Part shown: positions 56,283 through 64,000 of the stretch, one piece after another
Layout of the letters: every line of letters begins with the position of its first letter
Position numbering within the stretch: position 1 is the stretch's first letter
Source: Coptis chinensis
Taxonomy: Eukaryota; Streptophyta; Magnoliopsida; Ranunculales; Ranunculaceae
DNA: 64,000 bases
Assembly (NCBI GenBank): GCA_015680905.1
Contig: CM027381.1
Coordinates: 51,030,501 to 51,094,500, forward strand
Reading direction: 5' to 3'
Program-made: the position numbers and the translations under genes
The notes under the pieces: generated by a model
What the model saw: the letters and a program-made list of their open reading frames with translations, nothing else
Told to the model about the DNA's origin: nothing
Databases searched by the model: none

Positions 56283-57694
56283 ACGGACTACTATTTTTCT
56301 TGAATGGAGCAGCTGGCAGAGGAAAAACTTTTGTTTACAACACCATTGCTGCTATGTGTCGTACTCAAGGACACATTGCTATTATGGTGGCTTCATCCGG
56401 AATAGCTTCTTTGCTATTGGCAGGTGGTCGGACTGCTCACTCAACCTTTTGCATCCCATTAGATATTATGGATAACTCTGTATGTGGGTTCAATGAGCGT
56501 TCACCACAAGCTGAATTATTCAGACAAGCTAACCTAATCATATGGGATGAGGTCCCAATGCAAAACAAGTTCTGTTTGGAAGCTGTTGATCGCACACTTT
56601 GTGATATTCGGACAATGACAACCCATTCGGGGGGATTACTGTGGTTCTTGGTGGTGACTTCCGTCAATGCCTACCAATTATACCCAGAGGGGCCCGAGAG
56701 CAAATTGTTTGTGCTTCCTTGCGATGCTCTTTTCTTTGGAATCACGTCAATGTTCTCACCCTGGTACAGAACATGAGATTAGAGCGTGGCACTTACGAGA
56801 ATTTACTATTTGTAGAGTTCTTAACAAAGGTACAAACATTTCTGTCCTAATTTATAATATTCCTCTCTATTAGAATTCTCATAATATTCTATTTCACATT
56901 TTATGTCATCAGGTTGGAAACGATCCTGAAGCGGTTATTGAGCTACCCTTAACGATCCATCATTGCACACATCTTCAGGACCTGATTTCTGCTACTTATC
57001 CTCATTTGGATGAAACTTCCACTGTCACCCCTGACTATTTAACTGAGCGGACAATTCTTTCTGCGAGGAATGATGATGTCAATGCCATTAATGCAGCAGC
57101 TTTACGTATGTTCCCAGGAGAAACTATGACTTTTCTAGCTGCTGACAAGTTGGCTGAGGCAGATGCAAATAATCCAAGAAATATTAATCAGTATCCAAAT
57201 GAGTACCTAAACTCACTTGATCCCACGGATCTGCCACCATTTCGACTCAAGCTAAAAGAAGGTTGTCCAATAATGTTACTGCACAATATTGGAGATGGGT
57301 TATGCAATGGGACTTGCTTGATGGTGTTGCAATGTCAACCACACGTTATCTGGGCTAGAATTCTTACAGGTGAAAAATCGGGTAACCGTGTATTTATTCC
57401 AAGGATCTCTTTGTCACCATCCTCTTCAGATTTTCCTTTCAATATGACACGAAGATAATTTCCTATCCATTTGGCTTTTCCATGACTATAAATAAATCAC
57501 AAGGTCAATCTGTGAAGTATGTGGGAATCGATCTTCATACTGAAGTTTTCAGCCATGGCCAGTTATATGTGGCATTATCTAGGTGCACTTCCGGAGCCCG
57601 AATAAGTATTCTTTTACCTCCAAACACTGAAAAACTTACTACAAATGTCGATACCATGAAGTCTTGCTTTAAGCATTTGTCGTCGGTCATATAA
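56283..57694 (+). pseudogene. Helitron PIF1-like helicase half
   Basis: 5'-3' DNA helicase domain of the Helitron protein. Walker A is NGAAGRGKT (56303-56329), where most relatives have G(P/A)GGTGKT. Walker B is IIWDE (about 56537-56551), then after a frameshift [14 protein letters not shown] (about 56650-56690) and LVQNMRL. An intron with GT at 56830 and AG at 56911-56912 (83 bp) matches a typical plant intron. The second exon has 57006-57458 ([23 protein letters not shown]) and 57482-57694 ([26 protein letters not shown]), ending at TAA 57692-57694. Three frameshifts are visible. Confidence 0.87.
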
Positions 57695-58499
57695 GTAGTT
57701 TCTTTTCCTTATTATTAGTTTTATTTTCTTTTCATGGTTGTTTACATTTACTTATTCAACAAGTCCATCTATTGGCACTCACTTTATTTAAAAACTTTAC
57801 TTCCTGCAGTTGAATAGATATTCAATTTTTGTTCACACTAGCCAAGAGTCTTTCACAACCAGTTTTGCAACGTGGTCAGTTTCTATTTACTTTTACTATA
57901 ACACGCCTATCTGTCTTTGTTTCACTTCGAATATTTAGTTCCTATTTTCACTTTCTACTTACGCTCTTATTTAAGCTCCTTATTTAATGTTTTCCAAGCA
58001 GACATACAAGACAATTACTTAATTCTTCAATTAAGTGTTCTTCAGGCATGGGATTTACAACAGAGGTGCTGACCTTGGCAACTCAAATTAAGGTCCTCAT
58101 GGGGTTTATGAACAAGTTTTGATCGTAAATAATGATATTTCTCCTCAGGGCATACTTTTGTGGGGTGCTCTTACGGCCCCTTCTTTGTAATATTTTGCTG
58201 GCTTTCTCCTTAATGTACCCTCACTTTGGTGGAACATTGTTTTATCTATTACTCTATTATGCTTCTCATATCTTATTGATATATATGCTTGTATTAGTGT
58301 TGTTTTATGTTTAAGTACATTTAGAAGATGGACGAAATTTCGCATTTTCATATATCCATTTAATGCATTTCTGGTGATACACTTGCTGGATTCAATCACA
58401 GTTAATTGTATGCCCAGCCTTCTTCTGATATTCAAAACAGTGGGAGAGTCGCATCGAGGTCTCATGGCCCATAGGCATGGGCATAACTGATAACTGATA
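57695..58499. other. Stretch after the helicase, no gene
   Basis: AT-rich. The frames 58132-58314 (plus) and 58588-58145 (minus) have no motif. CTAG/CTAA candidates exist but none has a convincing hairpin, so the Helitron 3' end is not placed. Confidence 0.4.
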
Positions 58500-58866
58500 A
58501 CTGATAACATTGATTGACAGGTTCTATTTTCATTCATACCCACAATAGGTATGAACATTGATTGTTCATACCTACCCATGCTGAACATCAGCTATGAACA
58601 TTGATTGTGGCTATGAAAACATGAACCCAAAACATATATGAACAATAACTGTTCATATCCCAAATTATGAACATTAGCTATGAACAATAGGTATGAACAA
58701 AACAGATATGAACAATAAATGTTCACACCCAAAACAGATATGAACATTGATTGTTCATACTCAAAACATATATGAACAATAAATGTTCATACCCAAAACA
58801 GACATGAACATTGATTGTTCATACCCAAAACATATATGAACAATAAATGTTCATACCCAAAACATA
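58500..58866. repeat. Hairpin-forming repeat array 1 (ATGAACAxTxxxTGTTCAT)
   Basis: About ten near-palindromic units of ATGAACATTGATTGTTCAT and ATGAACAATAAATGTTCAT joined by ACCCAAAACATAT. Each unit can form a short hairpin with ATGAACA/TGTTCAT arms. Confidence 0.88.
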
Positions 58867-59593
58867 TAGCTTCCAGGATCTGCAAATTGGAGAGAGATGG
58901 TGACGTCGGGATACCACACCCAAAACACGCAGCCGCACAGGAACCATTGCCTTAGCTGTTGCACCACTGTCTAGCAGCTCTAAAACCGCGTCCTAACTCG
59001 TGCCTCCAGATATATTTTATTAACATCACTCAACGTCTCAACTGTCTACTACTTCTTACGCTTGCAAACCTGACTTTCATTCACACTCTCTTTGGTTACC
59101 CAAATGACAGTTGCAATCCCGTAATATAATGTTTACCTTGGTTGCTGGAGAGCATAATATCTTCCCTCTGTCATGACGTATAGGTAAAAATTTTCAACTT
59201 TAACTTGCTCACCAAAGCCGTTCGAGTCAAAGGGGAAATTTTACTAGGAGTAGCACTCCGGAGTACACAGATTAAGTAACATTACAATCATGTGGGAAGG
59301 ACAACAATATTGAGAATTTGACTTGTCTTTGGACCAAAAAGGTTCTTGTATTTTGAAAGGGATATATTTTGAAATCTAAACGATACACTACTATCATAGT
59401 ATCATCACGTGTAAATACGTGCTGTCAAACAATCAAAGTTTTATAAAACTTTTGCAAGTTAGTGTGTTGCTCCTATCATTTGGGAAATTTATGCAATGAT
59501 GATAATTAACCATGTTATCTTTTAGAATTTAGAGGATGTAACTACATTCAATCAACTAATTAAAACACTATACTGGCCTTAATATTGTGCACA
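58867..59593. other. Spacer between hairpin arrays, no gene
   Basis: No open frame of note; nothing recognised. Confidence 0.4.
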
Positions 59594-59719
59594 AATATGA
59601 ACATTGATTGTTCATACCCAAAACATATATGAACAATAAATGTTCATACCCAAAACAGACATGAACATTAATTGTTCATACCCAAAACATATATGAACAA
59701 TAAATGTTCATACCCAAAA
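59594..59719. repeat. Hairpin-forming repeat array 2
   Basis: Nearly identical (about two differences in 125 bases) to 58738-58865 in array 1, in direct orientation. Confidence 0.88.
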
Positions 59720-59728
59720 GGAGTAAGC

Positions 59729-61515
59729 TCAGAACGGAAGAATACTCACAAAGCACAACGACCTTTCCATCTCCACAAAGTTCACGTCCAGGCACTTACC
59801 ATCCAGCTTGCGCCTATCCCCAGCAAGCGCAATACTATCCAACAACGCCGCACCAACCAAAGGGGACTTGAAGCTACAGTCACCATTCACAACAAACTTC
59901 GGCAAAAAAATATAGGGGTCCTCATAAGTAACTAGTCTACCAAGGACAGCACTTGGGTCCGTACTTCCTGACCCCGTGCCCTGCTCAGTAACAGGCTCAG
60001 CATCACCAACTTTCTCCTTTCCTTGGGCCTCAACCACCCCAACATCAGCAGCCAAATCAATAAGGCACATCCTCTGCAGAGGAGCCCGACCTGAAGACGA
60101 ACGACCTACAACAGCACCAGATCGGTCTCCAGACTCAGTTCGGACCTTCTTAGCCCCCTCCGACGCAACCACTTCGGAACGCCTTTTCAGATTAGGCTTC
60201 CGGAACAAAATGGGAGCATCACCCTCCCAACCAGCACTGCCACCTGCAGCAACACCAGCACCCACATCTCCAGAGGAAAGGCAGTTGGATGCTGAACGAT
60301 CGGCATTACCAGAGGAGAAGCGGTTGGACGCAGAGCACCCTCCATCCCCCAGCTCAGAACGTCGGGGTGCCAAACAATTTACATCACCGAACTCAGAAAG
60401 TGGGGATAGCGAACGATTTGCGTCACCCAACTCCGAACGTTGAGATGACAGCAGATTGGCGTCACCCAACTCAGATCGTCTGGATGGCGTCACTCCTCTA
60501 ACCGTCCTCACCCTACTAGACGTTCTAGCTCCACCAGAACGGCTGTCTTCATTCCAGGAACAAGTACTTTCTTGTGACTCTCCCTTTCCATGGCAGATTC
60601 CGAGCTAGAATCAGAAAGTTCAACCACCACCTTGCGAGCCCTAGCCTTATGCTCCAGCCTCTTACGGTTGATTTTCTTCCCTCCACGCCTCTTAAAGTAA
60701 TGCGCAACCTCCCCCAACAAAGACTGCTTATCCTCCAAACTCAAACAAGCAAACCTTTAAATCACACCGTTCGTCGTACGAGAAGGGATAGAAACCTCTG
60801 CAAATGAAAACCCAAATAAATTAGAACGTTCAAATTACAATTCAAAACACACAACTTATGACCTACAACAAACGACCTACCATGAGGTTGTACAACACGT
60901 TTATCAATCTCCAAACTAGGAGGACAATATCTACCCACAGCCAGCAACGGCTTACGATTCCAGTCCTCCTTGCTCACACCCACAATAACAGAAGACTTCC
61001 CCTTAAAAACATGAAAACTAAAGTTCATAGCACCCGACCTCCTAAAAACAAAGTGCTCAATCACATCGTTGAGACAGATGCTGTAACCCGTCATTCAACA
61101 AGTCCAACACATGGAGAACCCTCCAACTGTTACCCACGAGCTGACAGGGGGCTTTCCTCAAAAAGTTCAAAACCTCCACAGTGAGACGGGAAAAGGGCAA
61201 CCTCATCCCAGCCTTCTACTGCCCATAACAAACAACTACTCCTCCACCCCAAGGAACGTAGTCGTTAGTATACAAATTCTTTTCCCCAGCCAGATCGTAC
61301 ATGACCAGGTCGGATTTCACCCAACCAAACTCCCTCCTCAAAGCGGTATAACAATTCACCGACTTAGACTTCCTCTCATCTACCGTCTCCAACGTGGAAG
61401 ACGACTAAGCCTCATCACCACTACAAACCCTCTCCTCAACTTCTTCACTTACAGTTCTCTCTCTCCATTCATTAACTTCAGCCTCACCACTCAAACTATC
61501 ACTAGTCATAGACAT
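59729..61515 (-). pseudogene. Retrotransposon gag-like protein (putative gypsy-type transposon family)
   Basis: On the minus strand from an ATG at 61515 the sequence reads MSMTSDSLSGEAEVNEW and continues in shifted frames with AGMRLPFSRLTVEVLNFL, APCQLVGNSWRVL (about 61210-61130) and FSFHVFKGKSSVIVGVSK (about 61015-60960). This is the domain of plant proteins annotated putative gypsy-type transposon, which sits at the gag end of some Ty3/Gypsy elements. A long last frame (60511-59729, 260 aa) is Ser/Gly/Arg-rich, has four to five 13-residue repeats (RRSELGDAN; DNA about 60345-60480, 39-bp period), and ends in a more conserved patch (LAGDRRKLDGKCLDVNFVEMER). Two or three stops in the first part and two likely introns. 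Flanked by hairpin arrays on both sides. Confidence 0.6.
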
Positions 61516-61862
61516 TGCACAATCAAAGAAAGAAAGAAAGCTCAAAGTTTTAAAGTTGAAAGACGAACCTGATCCAAAAAGTACGAGAAGTTTTTTTTTT
61601 TTTTTTCTTTCTTTCTCTTTTTTCTTTTCTTTCACTGGATTATTTTTTTTCTTTAGTTGAAAAGTGAACAAAGAAAAAGTTTCTTTCTAAAAATTCAGAA
61701 ACCCCTCAACTGCCCAAACATCTCGAGACAATCAAAACGTTTCGTGTTCCCAAAACTTAAATCATTACACGCCCACATATCGCCGAAACTCCGGGCCCAC
61801 GAATCTAGCCCAACAGTTCTCGCACATTCCCTAAATCCTAAATTCAAAAGAAAAAAGATGTG
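61516..61862. other. Pyrimidine-rich leader and spacer
   Basis: A T/CT-rich tract (61588-61655) lies upstream of the minus-strand gene, where its 5' leader would be A/G-rich. No gene. Confidence 0.45.
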
Positions 61863-61975
61863 CACATGAACAATGAGTGTTCATAGGTCATGTTAAGATA
61901 TGAACAATGAGTGTTCATAGCTCATATTGCGGTTTGAACAGTGATTGTTCATACCCCAAATAGGTATGAACAACC
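61863..61975. repeat. Hairpin-forming repeat array 3 (diverged)
   Basis: Three to four units of TGAACAATGAGTGTTCAT and TGAACAGTGATTGTTCAT, a variant of arrays 1 and 2. Confidence 0.8.
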
Positions 61976-62435
61976 ACAACATAATCACTTTCATATATCA
62001 AGTAGAGGGTCAGAAAAATACCAAAATGCACAAAGCATGTGCACCCTTCTAACATATCATAGATTATGTATTAACCTACAAACCAAGCAACCTAGCAACC
62101 AAAAATACTTACATTTCACAAATTACGCCTTATTTTTCTCTTAGACAATTTCTAGTCTTATTTTCCCACGGTTTCTACACATTCTTCCCGGATTGTTTAG
62201 GGCTATTTCTCTGGGGGATTTCCATCTCTCTGCTTTCTTCTTCCTCCCTTTTGTTTGAGAAATGTTTGGATTCAAAATCAATATCTGAAATAAAGATTTG
62301 GAAGTCAAAATATATATTATATATATTTTTATCAAATTAAATATTATAATAAATCAAATAACATTAAACACTAAACCTATATCAAATTAAACATTAATAT
62401 CACAATCATAACCTGTGAGGTATCAAAGAAAGACT
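61976..62435. other. AT-rich spacer, no gene
   Basis: Nothing recognised between the hairpin array and the FAR1-related pseudogene 3' end; a minus frame 62335-62141 has no motif. Confidence 0.4.
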
Positions 62436-64000
62436 CTTCAACTTCATTATCTTCGCCTCCTTCGCTCAAGCTATATTCAACGTTGAGACATGCTTAGCCA
62501 TTTCATCCATCTTTTCTATAAAATATGAATAAGCATCAACACTACTCCCCCCGTCGTAAGCCACTTGAGAAGCAACCTTGATACAATGAGCCACTCTCAA
62601 AAGTTCATGGTTTTCATGGCCGCCACTAATCCAAAGATGAAACTCCGCTCTATCGTGTTTGCCTTTTGCATCCACCGCTTCAAAAGAAAATGCCTTGGAA
62701 TCTCTTCGATTTAAATAGCGCTGAAAAATCTTTAACATGTGACCACAAAGTAACCCCATAAACTGAAAATACTTACATTCACAGTCTCCCTCTAAGGTTC
62801 CTCTATTGAAACTAGCTCACTTTCCAAACGGACTTCTTCAAGGGTCTCAATTTCACCATGTAGCTTCCGGTTCCATTGTTGACAATCTCGTCCCCATCAA
62901 TTTTGTACTCTATCTTTGCCTTCTCTAATTGCTCCTTAAATATATTGAATGCATTAATCGTATAGACCTTTGCAGCATGCATAAGGAGGAAATCATCTTT
63001 AGCCACAATTCGTGAACTATGCTCAGTGCGGTAATCAGCATCTCTTTCATTCCTAGCAATCAAAGCCAAAGATCTCTCATTACCATGTACAAACTCTATC
63101 AGCATAGTGCTCAAATTTACAAATTGGTCGTAATGAGAATTCATCGATTCACTCCTCCCAGTCGTATGCATACCAGCAAAAAATGTGTCATTGAGATAAC
63201 AAGGAACCCATTTCTCCCGCATATTATACATTTCTGTCAACTAAGGATTTGCAGACAACTCATTCTTCTCTATTATTGTACACCATCTTCTTTCAAAACC
63301 AGCAATCTTATACAAGGAGAGACCCTAGCAAAAGGCCAGAAGCAATGGTGGGAGAATAGACCCAATTTTGTTTATAGGTTAGAGAATCAACACTCTACTT
63401 ATTTCAGATTTATTTCTTAAAAATTTAGGAAATGTATGTTGGAGTGGTCTACCCAGGGCCCTCACAAAATGTATACTGTTTTTTCTTTGCTATCTAATAC
63501 AATTACCCTTTAGCAAAAAAAAAAATACGAGGAGAGAAATAGTGTTATTCAGGTCAGTTACCAATGTCTCAATTTTAGTAAAGGATAGCTTCTCTTGAAA
63601 TTTCTGCATAATATGCCAAAGACAGTAACGATGACGAGTATCAGGGAACACTTTTGCAATGGCTGCAGTCATCGCTCTATCCTGGTAAGTGATGATTGCA
63701 GTTGGCGCACGACCACCCATGGCTGCAAGCCGGCCTTTAAACAACCATATGAATGTATCTTCTGTCTCATCAAGTAACAGCGCGCAACCAAATAACTGAA
63801 TCGACCATGCTTTGATTGACTCCAGGAAAAGGGGCAAAAGGCATAGAGTATGCATTCGTACGTTATGTGGTATCAAAAGAGACAACATCCCCGAAATACT
63901 CATACTGCACTCGAGACCTCCCATCAACCCAGAAAAAGTTTACTGCAGTCCCATTTTGATCTAGATCAATAGCGTAGTAAAACTGGGGATTCTCGGCACT
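62436..64000 (-). pseudogene. FAR1-related (FRS) transposase-derived gene, partial, broken
   Basis: FRS proteins are host transcription factors domesticated from MULE transposases. The window holds the central DDE and C-terminal SWIM regions, 5' part beyond the right edge. From 64000 leftward the minus strand reads NPQFYYAIDLDQNG, VDGRSRVQYEYFGDVV and FDTT, then a TAA stop (63863-63865) where Tyr is expected; LFGCALLLDETEDTFIWLF, AMGGRAPTAIITYQDRAM and RHRYCLWHIMQKFQEKL follow (63780-63590). After a LINE insertion come CTIIEKNEL with a stop, then 63240-62812 (MREKWVPCYLNDTFFAGM, TTGRSESMNSHYDQF). The SWIM finger (CECKYFQFMGLLCGH) is at about 62785-62735. Later frames end near 62440. Two in-frame stops plus the insertion indicate a pseudogene or an unsilenced MULE remnant. 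Confidence 0.88.
63323..63524 (+). mobile_element. 5'-truncated LINE (L1-type) 3' end inserted in the FRS gene, 13-bp TSD
   Basis: Ends with a poly(A) of 11 (63515-63525) after TTTGCTATCTAATACAATTA, wording like plant L1 3' ends. Flanked by ATACAAGGAGAGA (63310-63322) and ATACGAGGAGAGA (63525-63537), identical except for one base. About 200 bp long, no complete domain. FRS coding similarity resumes on both sides. Confidence 0.85.

Larger units (their letters stand above)
53700..57694 (+). mobile_element. Helitron, autonomous-type Rep/helicase region (decayed)
   Basis: Rolling-circle transposon coding region: N-terminal Helitron-like domain, HUH replication initiator, then a PIF1-family helicase. 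The 5'-TC and 3'-CTRR ends could not be placed with confidence; hairpin arrays from 58500 onward may be the 3' region. The coding sequence has about six disruptions but good overall order, so it is a fairly recent loss. Confidence 0.88.

Noticed and set aside
58145..58588. 147-codon minus-strand open frame downstream of the Helitron
   Set aside because: No family resemblance, and its 5' part reads through the hairpin repeats.
59976..60443. 155-codon plus-strand open frame
   Set aside because: Shadow of the minus-strand gag-like gene; its Pro/Ser/Arg bias follows from the opposite strand.
1..64000. tRNA or rRNA genes
   Set aside because: A visual scan for T-loop words such as GGTTCGAATCC and for acceptor stems on both strands gave no convincing cloverleaf; a covariance-model search would settle it.

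Overview
The window is nuclear DNA of a flowering plant, probably a eudicot. It is AT-rich and spliceosomal introns are visible in several pseudogenes. Nearly everything recognisable is transposable-element (TE) material of plant families: Athila-type Ty3/Gypsy, Ty1/Copia, Mutator-like elements (MULEs), PIF/Harbinger, CACTA, Helitron, LINEs, and a FAR1-related (FRS) gene copy. I found no intact host gene, no tRNA or rRNA gene and no CRISPR array. Almost every recognised coding region is broken by stops or frameshifts, so it reads as a heterochromatic or intergenic TE graveyard. The species cannot be named from this sequence.

Layout. 0-1.8 kb: unrecognised coding-like debris. 1.8-3.75 kb: the gag end, primer-binding site and LTR of a minus-strand Ty3/Gypsy element. 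5.85-10.14 kb: a decayed plus-strand Athila-like gag-pol. 13.6-14.2 kb: one end of a CACTA element. 14.2-16.9 kb: a non-LTR retrotransposon with a reverse transcriptase, a zinc-knuckle-like motif, a restriction-like endonuclease motif and a poly(A) tail. 16.96-17.3 kb: a pseudogene fragment of the 18S rRNA dimethylase DIM1. 17.67-19.68 kb: a long-inverted-repeat element with a second MULE (perfect 9-bp target duplication) nested inside. 19.82-27.02 kb: a PIF/Harbinger element flanked by TAA that carries its transposase, its Myb-like partner and an additional plant-mobile-domain gene. 27.56-29.66 kb: a truncated Ty1/Copia element.

33.5-50.9 kb is a nested stack. A degenerate element has inverted ends at about 33.5 and 50.93 kb. 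Inside it sit a small MULE (33604-38940, 9-bp duplication) split by a Pack-MULE (33817-38687, 9-bp duplication) holding fragments of a GRF-zinc-finger gene, polyubiquitin and a small heat-shock protein; then a Helitron-like interval (38980-50632) full of a ~55-bp satellite, two LTR-like blocks of 3.2-3.6 kb, and six copies of a ~135-155 bp MITE that makes 9-bp target duplications.

50.9-64 kb: an LTR remnant, tandem repeats, a foldback element (52.68-53.45 kb), an autonomous-type Helitron Rep/helicase gene (53.7-57.7 kb) with its HUH motif broken, arrays of a short hairpin-forming repeat, a minus-strand retrotransposon-type gene (59.7-61.5 kb), and a minus-strand FAR1-related pseudogene running off the right edge, interrupted by a short LINE copy with a 13-bp target duplication. 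The best leads are the multi-gene Pack-MULE, the Harbinger element carrying a plant mobile domain, the endonuclease-type LINE, and the 9-bp-duplication MITE family.
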